Source: PLanc-01 sp035342095 (lineage in GTDB: Bacteria > Planctomycetota > Phycisphaerae > Sedimentisphaerales > Anaerobacaceae). Taken from it: DNA of 64,000 nucleotides. The position numbers and the translations under genes were made by a program. The DNA is taken from NCBI GenBank assembly GCA_035342095.1, contig DAOQWL010000001.1, positions 1 to 64,000 of the forward strand, written 5' to 3'. The notes under the pieces were generated by a model, which was given only the letters and a program-made list of their open reading frames with translations, had not been told where the DNA came from and ran no database searches. Positions 24,542 to 32,484 of this stretch are shown in pieces (the stretch's first letter is position 1; the number at the start of each line of letters is the position of its first letter).

Positions 24542-26596
24542 TCAGTATCTTCTGGGTTCCTGAGCGTCCGCCGGCGTTTCAGTCCTCGGTCCGCGTTGGG
24601 CGAGCTGTTCGAGCAGCTTCTGCATCTGCTGCATTTGCTCCTGCAATCCCTGCATCTGACTGCGAAGGTCCTGGACCTGGACATCGAGTGGAGGCTCCTC
24701 TCGATCGAAGTTCTGGATGATCCCCTCGATCCGGAGATGGTTCTCCGCGGTGGTGGCGACCGCTAATTTGCCGTCGGCTATGGGCGTGACCGTGGTTTCC
24801 GGCAGTTGACTCAGGATTTGCAGGATGGCACGCATCTTGTCCGGGTTGGGACGATCCAATGCGTAGACCCGTGTCTCGGCCCTGTTCCTGTCTCGTTCCG
24901 CACCGACCGGCTTGCGAACGCCGTATATGGCGTCACCGGGAGACTCAACGCCATACGCGCCTCCGTACGGATCGCTGCCCCCCCGGCGCCTGCGGGTCTC
25001 CACGACTCTTGGCTGCTCTGCTGTGGGATTCTGTGTCTGTTGACGTCTCTCGACGATGCGGAACTCGTCCTCGATCTGGAGGATTTCCTGGCGCGTTTTG
25101 TCCAATCGGACCTCCAGATCGTGCCTGACGTCGGGGTTCATTGTGTCGTCTTGCCTGAGGTTTCTCTCCATCAGGTTGGCGGTGGCCCTCAAGGTCTGCA
25201 ATCGTCCTTCCAGTTCGTCTCTGCGGAGGGCGAGTTCGTTCTCCGACGCCTGTCGCCGTGCGGTCCTTGACTCGGGCCTATCGAGGTTTCCGAGTCGTCG
25301 CTCCAGTTGTGCGGCCATCTCGTACAGGATTCCCAGTTCGAACTCCTGTACTCGTCTCTCCTCGGGAGGCAGATCGCGATTCTCGCGGAGCAAGGTCTCC
25401 TTGTCCTCGATCTGCCCGGCGAGTTCGCCGAGCTTGCGTTGCACGACCTCCCGTTGCCAATCCGTCGCCGGCTCCGCTCGCTGCTCCGGCGCGGGCTGCG
25501 TCGCGAGAACCCCGCCCCTGGGTTTATCCTGTGTGACCGGGCGGCGTTGGGCGAAACCGACGCTCACGACCGCCAGGATCGCCAGGAGACCGACTCCTGC
25601 CATCCATCTCGCTCCGACCCTCGGGTCGCCGCAACGATCCTTGATGATTCTGCATATCCTCGTGCTCATGGTCTTCTCCTTTCCAACTACTGTTGGGATA
25701 AACGCCATTTGCCTCTGGGCACTGAGACCCAGGAGCGTCTCCGCATAATCCACGCCATTCTGTCCTGACGCGACGACCCAATCGTCGCACGCCTGCTCGC
25801 TGAGCTTGGCCAGCCGGGCACAGGCCCACCACAGCAACGGATGCCAGGGCAGGGCCGCGGTCATCGCTTCGCTGAACATGCCGGCGAGGTGATCCCGCCG
25901 TCGCCAGTGCGCCAGCTCGTGACAGAACACGCCCACCCAGTCGCAGTCAGGATGACCGGCGCCCTGGGGGGGGACGAGCAGGACCGGCTCTCGGGCCCAG
26001 CACCAGATGATCGGGCTCTTGATGCTCTCGCTGCTTCGAAGGCGGACCGGGCTCACGATCGACATCCGGGTCCTTGCCGACTCCAGGGCTCGACCGAGCC
26101 GTTCACATGTCACGGGACGAGTGGTCCTCAGCAAACGCAGACCCAGGGCAAACCGCAAGACGAGCCGGCCCAGTAGAACGCTGCTGATCGCGGCCCACGC
26201 GACGAGACAGATCGTCGCCCACGGCAGGGGTGCTACGGTCCGCTCGGGCAGCGGGGCGGCCAGTGCGGGCATCGGACTGGCCAGCGTAACCGGCTCTTGA
26301 GCCGCTTCCGTGGAGGGCACGTCTACGACCGGCGTCTCGAACATCGAGACGGGTTCGACGGCTCGATCCGAAACCGTCGCACCCCGGGAGGGGAGCATGC
26401 CAAGCTGCAAGTGTCTGACCAGGAGGTATGCGCCCGGCGTGAGCACCGCCGCGACGAGGGCGGTCAACAGAACCTGGTGGGCCCTGGCCGGGCTGCGCCT
26501 CAACAGGAAACTCGCCGACAGGCCGAGGGCGATGCAGACCGTCGCCTGTGCGATCAGTAGTAGCCACACGTTTCCGGAGAATGTGTCAGCGATCAT
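24542..26596 (-). CDS. BlaR1-like M56 metallopeptidase with coiled-coil and secretin-N-like tail
   Basis: 684-residue membrane protein. The N-terminal half is an M56 peptidase: membrane segments near 10-30, 40-60, 120-145 and 325-345, and the zinc motif HELAHWRRRDHL near residue 226, with ACDDWVV downstream. The exported half is a long coiled coil (about 375-530), a disordered Gly/Arg stretch, then a small domain around 590-640 (ETRVYALDRPNPDKMRAIL, then a LPETTVTPIADGKLAV strand) that resembles the N-domain of secretins. It ends in a Gln-rich helix. The ATG at 26596 overlaps the blaI stop by 4 bp (ATGA). It probably cleaves or controls the linked BlaI repressor on an envelope signal. Confidence 0.83.
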   Translation of the reverse strand: MIADTFSGNVWLLLIAQATVCIALGLSASFLLRRSPARAHQVLLTALVAAVLTPGAYLLVRHLQLGMLPSRGATVSDRAVEPVSMFETPVVDVPSTEAAQEPVTLASPMPALAAPLPERTVAPLPWATICLVAWAAISSVLLGRLVLRFALGLRLLRTTRPVTCERLGRALESARTRMSIVSPVRLRSSESIKSPIIWCWAREPVLLVPPQGAGHPDCDWVGVFCHELAHWRRRDHLAGMFSEAMTAALPWHPLLWWACARLAKLSEQACDDWVVASGQNGVDYAETLLGLSAQRQMAFIPTVVGKEKTMSTRICRIIKDRCGDPRVGARWMAGVGLLAILAVVSVGFAQRRPVTQDKPRGGVLATQPAPEQRAEPATDWQREVVQRKLGELAGQIEDKETLLRENRDLPPEERRVQEFELGILYEMAAQLERRLGNLDRPESRTARRQASENELALRRDELEGRLQTLRATANLMERNLRQDDTMNPDVRHDLEVRLDKTRQEILQIEDEFRIVERRQQTQNPTAEQPRVVETRRRRGGSDPYGGAYGVESPGDAIYGVRKPVGAERDRNRAETRVYALDRPNPDKMRAILQILSQLPETTVTPIADGKLAVATTAENHLRIEGIIQNFDREEPPLDVQVQDLRSQMQGLQEQMQQMQKLLEQLAQRGPRTETPADAQEPRRY

Positions 26597-26985
26597 GGTT
26601 TCCGCTCCTTTCGCTTGTCGTCGATCATCCGACGCAGCTCTCGCAGTTCGTCGTCGCTCAGGTCGCTCTCGCGGATCAGGTGCTGGAACATGGCGACCGC
26701 GTCGCCCTCGAAGACCCGCGAGAGGAACCCACGCACTGAGCCCGCGCCCGCTTGGTCCCGGCTGGCGGTCGCGAAGTAGACGTAGGTCTTGCCCTCGGCC
26801 CGATGGTCGAGCCAGCCGGCCTTCTCGAGCTTTTGCATGGCCGAGAGGACCGTGGTATAGGCGAGTTTCTTCTTCCTCGCGAGCCGTTCGCGGACCTTGT
26901 GGACGTTGGCCTCTCGCAGGTCCCACACGGTCTCCAGGACCGTCCGCTGCAGCTCTCCCAGATCGTCCAGTGATTTGCGTTGCAT
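26593..26985 (-). CDS. BlaI/MecI/CopY-family transcriptional repressor (second module)
   Basis: 130-residue winged-helix repressor: LGELQRTVLETVWDL, the recognition part AYTTVLSAMQKLEKAGWL and a wing HRAEGKTYVYF of normal length, unlike the first module. The C-terminal helices (FLSRVFEGDAVAMFQHLI) are for dimerisation. The ATG at 26985 has GGAGAAG 6 nt upstream and is preferred over a TTG at 27006. Its stop overlaps the start of the partner M56 gene. An inverted repeat flanks its promoter, which suggests autoregulation. Confidence 0.92.
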   Translation of the reverse strand: MQRKSLDDLGELQRTVLETVWDLREANVHKVRERLARKKKLAYTTVLSAMQKLEKAGWLDHRAEGKTYVYFATASRDQAGAGSVRGFLSRVFEGDAVAMFQHLIRESDLSDDELRELRRMIDDKRKERKP

Positions 26986-27019
26986 GATCGACTTCTCCGC
27001 GACCAAGAACCTCGTGCTT

Positions 27020-27063
27020 CATCTACTCCACACTAAAGTACTCCGCATCGTAGTAGATGTCAA
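27020..27063 (-). promoter_or_regulatory. Promoter and flanking inverted repeat of the second blaI-M56 operon
   Basis: On the minus strand TTGACA (27058-27063) and TACTTT (27035-27040) are 17 bp apart. Perfect 8-bp inverted arms CATCTACT (27020-27027) and AGTAGATG (27052-27059) bracket the -10 region and enter the -35. The dyad sequence differs from that of the first module, so the two repressors probably have different targets. Confidence 0.55.
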
Positions 27064-27256
27064 CAGCAAAAATTGGTGCGAGAGCAAAAAATCTCTCGCA
27101 AGTGGACGATGCCTCACGGATCGCAGAAGGGCGGCTCGGAAGCCGAAATCGCACAGTCTATGGCCAAGATGTACTATTGAGGAGCTTGGCCATTGCCAGG
27201 ACTTCGCTGGGCCGCGGCGAGGTTGTGGACTATTCGCGCCTCGCGCGGGTTTCTCG

Positions 27257-28231
27257 TTACCCGAGAAAAGCCTTCTGCATCTGCTCGCGGACCGTGGTCA
27301 AACGCTTCAAGTCGCCGCCGCCGACTTCCGCGGTCGTCCAGCCGGTGAAGTTGATTTCATCGAGTGCCTTGCGGACATCGGCCCACGGCAGGTCGTCGTC
27401 GGGACCGGTGAGTTCCGTCCAATTGTTCTTGGCCCGGCTGTAGCCTTTGGCGTCCATCTTCACGCAGCGTCGTCCGAACGCGCGGATCCAGTCGCCCGGC
27501 TGGCCGTACTTCCAATGGTTGCCGACATCGTAGTACATCCCGACCCAGGGACTGTTGAAGCTGTCCACGAATCGGATGAACCGCTCGGGCGTCTGTTCCG
27601 GCGGGGCGTCGTGGTCGTACATCATCTTGTTCCACACGTTCTCGATCAGGATCATCTGGCCTAGCGAGGCCGCGAGGGGCAGCATCTTCTTGATCTCCTG
27701 GCGGGCCCGCTCTTCGATGACCTCTTCCGGCCCGTCGCCACCCTGGCCGACCACGATCAGCACGCCGCTGCCGCCCGCCGCGTGCGAGACGCGGATGCAA
27801 TGCTCAATGTTGGCGCGTCCCTGGTTGCGTTCTTCTTCTTTGGCGCTGGTGAGCCGCTGCGACCAGTGAGCGTGGTTGATCGCATTGTGGACGAAGACGC
27901 CGGACTCGCGAACCGCGTCTCGTGCCTGCTCGGGTGTGAATTCGCCTGCCTGGTCGAAGTCCACGCCGTCGAAGCCGGCCTCGCCCGCCAGACGCAGGCG
28001 ATCCACGATGGTCAGTTTCTTGCCCTCGATCTCCTTCGGGATCATGCCCAGCTTGCAGGACAGCAGGATGCGCTTGCCTTGCGGCGGACTGACGATTTGC
28101 GACGAGCCGACCTCGGCGGCATGGGCGCTGCCCACGCCACTCACCCCGGCGGCCACCGCCCCGGCGCCAAGACCCAGGAAGCTGCGACGATCGAGAGAGA
28201 GAGTTGCATTTCGCTTGGATTCACTTGCCAT
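27257..28231 (-). CDS. Tat-exported sugar-phosphate isomerase/epimerase-like protein
   Basis: 324-residue xylose-isomerase-like TIM-barrel protein. The N-terminus has a twin-arginine signal (DRRSFLGLG) with a cleavage region at SAHA-A near residue 38. Barrel motifs include GFDGVDFDQAGEF, ILIENVWNKM with a probable metal-binding Glu, YYDVGNHWKYG, CVKMDAKGY and the late TAEVGGGD. Such proteins are abundant in planctomycetes that process polysaccharides; the substrate is unknown. A Tat signal implies folding with its metal before export. The gap upstream (27064-27256) shows nothing. The gene stands alone, followed by a repeat-rich 1-kb gap. Confidence 0.85.
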   Translation of the reverse strand: MASESKRNATLSLDRRSFLGLGAGAVAAGVSGVGSAHAAEVGSSQIVSPPQGKRILLSCKLGMIPKEIEGKKLTIVDRLRLAGEAGFDGVDFDQAGEFTPEQARDAVRESGVFVHNAINHAHWSQRLTSAKEEERNQGRANIEHCIRVSHAAGGSGVLIVVGQGGDGPEEVIEERARQEIKKMLPLAASLGQMILIENVWNKMMYDHDAPPEQTPERFIRFVDSFNSPWVGMYYDVGNHWKYGQPGDWIRAFGRRCVKMDAKGYSRAKNNWTELTGPDDDLPWADVRKALDEINFTGWTTAEVGGGDLKRLTTVREQMQKAFLG

Positions 28232-28319
28232 AAGTGTTCACCTATCATAAAAGACTGTACGTATCTGGCAGATCGCGAACGACCCAACGCCGGCCAGTAT
28301 ACCGCCTTCAAGGGACAAT

Positions 28320-29030
28320 CTCAAGCCGAGCCCAGGCAGAGAATTCCGAGGCTCTCGTAGGGGGCGCACCACGCAGCGTCTCCGACCGTCGGAGCCCCAA
28401 GGACCGCCCCTATCTCGCACGATCGGAAGCAGGGGAACTGACTGTGCGAAACGAACCCAAGTCTAGCCCCGACAGGGCCGGAGGGCCTCGGCGCTCCGCG
28501 TGCCAAACGAACCCAATTGGGCCCGGCCGGCACCTTGCCCTTCTTAACACTGGACACTTCAAAGTTGAAACTCCTCCGAAATTGGCTTCGTTCTTGCAGG
28601 CCCATCTTACGCATGTCTCTCTCTAACTCCTTTCCGTTGCGATGGTTGCACCAATTTCGGCCGGAGGCGAATTGGGTTCGTTTCGCAGGATTCATCCGGC
28701 CGGGCCGTGTCGCGGGCCGCTCTTCCCTGCCCGGTGTTCCCGTAAACGCCGCGGGTCCGCTGCTAGTCCCTTCTCGCTTGGCTCCTCAAGGCGAAAGAAA
28801 CCGTGTCTCGCGCAGAGCTGCAGGAACGAAGAGTGTGCTATGAACTGTATTCACTTGCGTGGATATGATAGCCTCGTGTATGTTTGGTGTCAACTGAAAT
28901 ATGCCGACATAACGGTGTTTTTGTCCGGGCGAGGACAAGAGGTGAACCTGAGGCGCGACACACGCCGGCGTGGCGCCACGGAAGGATAGCCCCAGGTCGA
29001 GCCCAGGCAAGGAATTCCCAAGACACGGAA
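28320..29030. repeat. Repeat-rich non-coding stretch with inverted TGCGAAACGAACCCAA ends
   Basis: The 1030-bp gap between 28232 and 29261 has no convincing gene. TGCGAAACGAACCCAA (28445-28460) is repeated as a near copy at 28501-28516 and as a perfect 16-bp inverse at 28672-28687, outlining a 243-bp unit. A second motif, CGAGCCCAGGCA(A/G)(G)GAATTCC, is present as direct copies near 28327 and 28998. GTAGGGGGCGCACCACGCAG at about 28359 matches the motif that borders the elements at 17458, 32180 and 48217. These look like layered non-autonomous repeats. Confidence 0.55.
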
Positions 29031-29261
29031 GAAGACGGGGAATCGGATGCTGTTATTCTTGCCTTGCCCGATGTGGCGCGTTATCATCACGGCTGCAGGC
29101 GAAGGAAAATCGGATGTTGGGAGTGCAAGAGACAACGCCGATTGATGTCACGCCTTCGAGAAAGGACTGTCGCGGGTCTTATAGCGAATGAAACGATGAT
29201 TCCCGCATCTTATGCGGGTCAACATGATTACTGTGGACATGTGAAAGAAGGGGTTCACATC

Positions 29262-30356
29262 ATGCCAATTCGAACTGTGTTATGGAAGGTTGGCAGTCAG
29301 CCTGTACCGCTTGCAGAGTCAACCTTGGCTAAAGAACAACTGCTTGAAGAGATGATCGTCAAGGCGCCTGGATTGCTTTCCGACGAGTGGATGCTTATCG
29401 GGAGGCAGGAGGACACTGGCTATAGTGGCCGCATTGACCTACTCGCGGTCGCACCGGATGGCTCACTCGTCCTCATTGAGTTGAAGCGAGACCGGACGCC
29501 TCGAGACGTTGTTGCACAAGCGTTGGACTATGCCCATTGGGTTGAGAAACTGGAGCCTGAAGGCATAGCGGCTATCTACGGGCGCTTCGCGCCGGACAGA
29601 AACCTGGCAGACGATTTCCGTCAGCGGTTTGGGTACCCTCTCGACGAAGATGAATTGAACCAGAATCACCAAATCATTATTGTCGCGGCTGCACTCGATG
29701 ACAGTACTGAACGCATAGTACACTATTTGAGTGATCGCGATATCCCGATCAACGTCCTGTGTTTTCAGGTCTTTTCAGATGGCTCCGAACAATTGCTGGC
29801 TCGCACATGGATGTTTGATCCGGTACGCACGCAAATCAGCGCCGCAACCACCGCCAGCGGCACGAGGGAGCCATGGAATGGAGAGTTTTACTGTTCGTTC
29901 GGTCACGGAAACACTCGCTCGTGGTCAGATGCGCTGGATTTTGGATTCATATGTGGCGGAGGTGGTTCTTGGTACAGCAAGACTCTGCAACTGCTCGGTC
30001 CTGATGACCGTGTCTGGGTAAAGGTCCCCGGTAGCGGTTTTGTTGGCGTGGGACGTGTGACCGGCCCCGCTCAGCCCGCCTCAACCTTTAGGGTCAACAC
30101 GCCAGAAGGTGAACGCCCGGTTCTGGAGGTCGCAACGCGAGGCAGTTACCACAGGGAATCGTCAGACGACCCAGAGCGCTGCGAGTATTTTGTACCCGTT
30201 CGGTGGCTTCAAACGGTGCCACTCGAAAGAGCGTTCCAGGAGATTGGGATGTTCGGGAATCAAAACACAGTCTGCAAGCCAACCACACCAAAGTGGCGAT
30301 CCACTGTCGAGCGGCTCAAAGAGATGTTCCCGAACTATGATCGCCACGGTATGTGA
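29262..30356 (+). CDS. PD-(D/E)XK nuclease-like protein (NucS/DUF91-like) with PUA/EVE-like tail
   Basis: 364-residue protein. The N-terminal part has GRIDLLAVAPDGSLVLIELKRD, in which Asp59, Glu73 and Lys75 fit a PD-(D/E)XK nuclease core, with Gln86 in VVAQALDYAHWV as the usual helix residue of the NucS/endonuclease-like group. A middle region (about 110-230) has a second alpha/beta part. The C-terminal part contains DRVWVKVPGSGFVGVGRVTG, resembling PUA/EVE-type modified-base readers. I take the ATG at 29262 with AAGAAGGGG upstream. The frame is open further upstream but that sequence is repeat-like. Composition is less GC-rich than neighbours. A role in DNA repair or defence is plausible, not shown. 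Confidence 0.7.
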   Translation: MPIRTVLWKVGSQPVPLAESTLAKEQLLEEMIVKAPGLLSDEWMLIGRQEDTGYSGRIDLLAVAPDGSLVLIELKRDRTPRDVVAQALDYAHWVEKLEPEGIAAIYGRFAPDRNLADDFRQRFGYPLDEDELNQNHQIIIVAAALDDSTERIVHYLSDRDIPINVLCFQVFSDGSEQLLARTWMFDPVRTQISAATTASGTREPWNGEFYCSFGHGNTRSWSDALDFGFICGGGGSWYSKTLQLLGPDDRVWVKVPGSGFVGVGRVTGPAQPASTFRVNTPEGERPVLEVATRGSYHRESSDDPERCEYFVPVRWLQTVPLERAFQEIGMFGNQNTVCKPTTPKWRSTVERLKEMFPNYDRHGM

Positions 30357-30444
30357 CCAGGTGGCAGGTGGTTTATGCGAAGGTGGGTGTCTGCCGACAG
30401 CGTTTAGGACTTTCAACTTTCAACGAGGATGAGGAAAGAGAGGG

Positions 30445-30512
30445 AACCGCAGATGAACGCTGATGAACGCCGATGATCCAGACCTTGGTATCTCGCAAAG
30501 ACGCGGAGATCG
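30445..30512. repeat. Dispersed repeats on the left of the GxxExxY gene
   Basis: GAACCGCAGATGAACGCTGA and CTCGCAAAGACGCGGAGATC both recur, inverted, downstream of the gene (30936-31105), so the gene sits between two imperfect inverted repeat families. A GTG/ATG-led frame runs through this repeat but is not expected to be real coding sequence. Confidence 0.55.
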
Positions 30513-30541
30513 CCAAGAACTACACCAGAATGGGGTGGGAA

Positions 30542-30931
30542 ATGGACGAGAACGAGATAGGTAGAATCATCGTTGATACGGCGATCGCAATGCACCGGGA
30601 GTTGGGACCCGGGTTGCTGGAGAGCGTCTACGAGTCGATCCTCGCCCGGGAGTTGACGGACCGCGGTCTCAAGATTGAACGCCAGATTTCCGTACCCATC
30701 GTGTGGCGTGGGATGAGATTCGATGAAGGATTCCGCGCCGATATCATAGCCGAGGGCAAGGTGATTGTGGAATTGAAGTCCGTTGAGTCCGTCAACAACG
30801 CCCACAAGAAGCAGCTTCTGACCTACCTGAGACTCACCGGCATGAAGCTCGGATTCCTGCTGAACTTCGGCGCGGCGCTAATGAAGGACGGCATCACGCG
30901 AACCGTCAACGGCCTCGCCGAAGGTCAGTAG
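30542..30931 (+). CDS. GxxExxY family protein (PD-(D/E)XK fold)
   Basis: 129-residue protein with the family signature GLLESVY (Gly24, Glu27, Tyr30). The core has FRADIIAEGKVIVELKSVE (Asp and ELK of a PD-(D/E)XK site) and HKKQLLTYLRLTGMKLGFLLNFG. The biological role of this family is not established; members are scattered, often in repeat-rich spots of planctomycete and verrucomicrobial genomes. The ATG at 30542 is chosen because the open frame upstream is dispersed-repeat sequence. Palindromic repeats flank it on both sides, so it may travel with them. Confidence 0.82.
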   Translation: MDENEIGRIIVDTAIAMHRELGPGLLESVYESILARELTDRGLKIERQISVPIVWRGMRFDEGFRADIIAEGKVIVELKSVESVNNAHKKQLLTYLRLTGMKLGFLLNFGAALMKDGITRTVNGLAEGQ

Positions 30932-30935
30932 GACC

Positions 30936-31105
30936 TTGGCGTTCTTGGCGAGAGGCAGACAGGAGTAATGGATCTCGCAAAGACGCAAAGACCGCCAAGG
31001 GAAGACTATATTCCTGTTCTCGTTGTCTTCTCTTTCTTCTTTGCGTTCTTGGCGTCTTGGCGAGAGGAATATCAGCGTTTATGGGCGTTCATCAGCGGTT
31101 TCACG
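30936..31105. repeat. Dispersed repeats on the right of the GxxExxY gene
   Basis: CTTGGCGTTCTTGGCGAGAG (30936-30955) inverts the left-hand CTCGCAAAGACGC family. CTCGCAAAGACGCAAAGACC (30975 on) then pairs with GCGTTCTTGGCGTCTTGGCG (31043 on) as a hairpin. GGCGTTCATCAGCGGTTTC (31085 on) inverts the left-hand GAAC-CGCAGATGAACGC motif. Confidence 0.55.
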
Positions 31106-31106
31106 T

Positions 31107-31979
31107 CTATCCTTCAATCGGCACCTTCAACTCTGCGAGCGTCTTTCGCAGCCAGGCGAGGGACTTTTCGATCATGGGGCCGCCCTGGCCTTCGCATTCC
31201 ATGCTCAGGACGCCTTTGTAGCCGTGGTCGCGGAGCAGCTCGATGCACTTCTTGATGTTGTCGGCGTTGACGCCGTCGCCGATGGCGCACTGGCTGACTG
31301 CGATGCCCGTCTGATTGCCCCGGACCGCGGCTGCCAGCGACTGCGAGACGTCCTTGATGTGTACGTGGCTGACTCGGTCGATGAACCGCTTCAGGAATGC
31401 GACCGGGTCCTGGCCTGCGATGAAGGTGTTGCCTGTGTCCATGTTCATTCGCAGGTACTTGCTGTCGCAGAAGTCGAGCATTCGCGACATCATGTCGGGC
31501 TTGGTGGTGAAATAGCCGTGAGGCTCGATGTTCACGATGATCTCGTGGGCGTCTGCGACCTCGATGATCTGGCCGTAACTGCGTTTCATCAGCTCCATGG
31601 CTTCCTCGTCGGTGAGCCCTTCCGGCTGGTGCATCCCGTCGGTGGTGTCCACGTTCGGGCAGCCGATCAGGTGCGCCCACTGGATCGACTTCATCACGTA
31701 GGGCACGCCGCGGATCGGGCCGTCCTTGCCCGAGAGGGGGTAGGCGGCGTCCACCTGGGAGAAACCCGTCACGCCGTAAGAGTTCATCTTGCGGCGCAGC
31801 AGGACCGGGTCCTCGTAGAGCGCCACGTGCGGCTGGTAGCCCAGGCCGTGAATCCAGCTTACGCCGTCGATCAAGCCGCACTCGATGTAGTGGACCTGGT
31901 TCTTCTGGGCCCATTCCAGGCACTTCTCGAAGCTGAAATAGGAGCTGTTGAACGCATCCGTGTGGAATCCAATCTTCAT
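31107..31979 (-). CDS. Sugar-phosphate isomerase/epimerase (xylose isomerase-like TIM barrel)
   Basis: 290-residue cytosolic TIM-barrel protein. Strand-end motifs include MKIGFHTDAF at the start, YIECGLIDG, VNIEPHGYF (probable metal-binding Glu), MNMDTGNTFIAGQDP (Asp), HVHIKDV (His, Asp) and LSMECEGQG near the end, consistent with a divalent-metal sugar isomerase/epimerase of the AP2-endonuclease-like superfamily. Unlike the paralogue at 27257-28231 it has no export signal. The ATG at 31979 follows AAAGGGG at the right distance. The substrate is unknown, and it is not in an obvious operon. Confidence 0.88.
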   Translation of the reverse strand: MKIGFHTDAFNSSYFSFEKCLEWAQKNQVHYIECGLIDGVSWIHGLGYQPHVALYEDPVLLRRKMNSYGVTGFSQVDAAYPLSGKDGPIRGVPYVMKSIQWAHLIGCPNVDTTDGMHQPEGLTDEEAMELMKRSYGQIIEVADAHEIIVNIEPHGYFTTKPDMMSRMLDFCDSKYLRMNMDTGNTFIAGQDPVAFLKRFIDRVSHVHIKDVSQSLAAAVRGNQTGIAVSQCAIGDGVNADNIKKCIELLRDHGYKGVLSMECEGQGGPMIEKSLAWLRKTLAELKVPIEG

Positions 31980-32211
31980 CGTTCGACCCCTTTGCCCAGT
32001 CCCGAAACTCGACGCACTCGCCCGCACCCAGGCAGGCGGCCTGAACGGCAGCCGCAGCGTATCACACCGGTCCTCCCGTGGCAACGATTTCTCATTACCG
32101 GCTTGTGCCTGGCCCGATTGTCTCAGGGCAGTCACAAGCATGCGACGACGTCCTGCGATTACGCGGTGCGTGGTGCGCACCCTACGAATGGCGCATGACA
32201 GGTGCAGCCCG

Positions 32212-32370
32212 TAGTACGCCGTCCATCTCAGAACAGTGGATGAAGGTCGCGGACACCGTTTGGAGTTCCGCCTTCAGGCGGCTCAGGACCGCGTAAACGC
32301 GGAACTCCAAACAGGCCATGCGCCGGTACGCTACCCACCCAATTGACATGTATCCCATGGACGGCGTAGT
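32212..32370. repeat. MITE-like element with TACTACGCCGTCCA-type inverted ends, copy 2
   Basis: Bounded by TAGTACGCCGTCCA and TGGACGGCGTAGT. Inside, TTTGGAGTTCCGCCTTCAGG to CGTAAACGCGGAACTCCAAA forms a nested inverted unit. The inside is about nine-tenths identical to the reverse complement of copy 3 (48070-48220). The GGTGCGTGGTGCGCACCCTA motif borders it on the left. The remainder of the 505-bp gap (31980-32484) shows nothing else. Confidence 0.7.
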
Positions 32371-32484
32371 GCCCTGCGGTGGTTGACTCAGGAGGCGATT
32401 TTCGCTATGATTGGATCAGTATGTGAGCTTCGCGGTCGTTGTGAAAGTCGCTCAAGGCGGCGTCATCAGAGAAGAGTCCGGAGG

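Noticed and set aside
26597..27022. In-frame upstream extension of the second M56 gene through blaI
   Set aside because: Same situation as the first module: the coupled ATGA start at 26596 is the natural one.
28232..29030. Possible CRISPR-like or tandem-repeat array
   Set aside because: Repeats are few, inverted and unevenly spaced, with no uniform spacers or cas genes.
28884..29261. Upstream open extension of the NucS-like gene
   Set aside because: The sequence is repeat-like and low in coding character; the ATG at 29262 with its ribosome-binding site fits the domain start.
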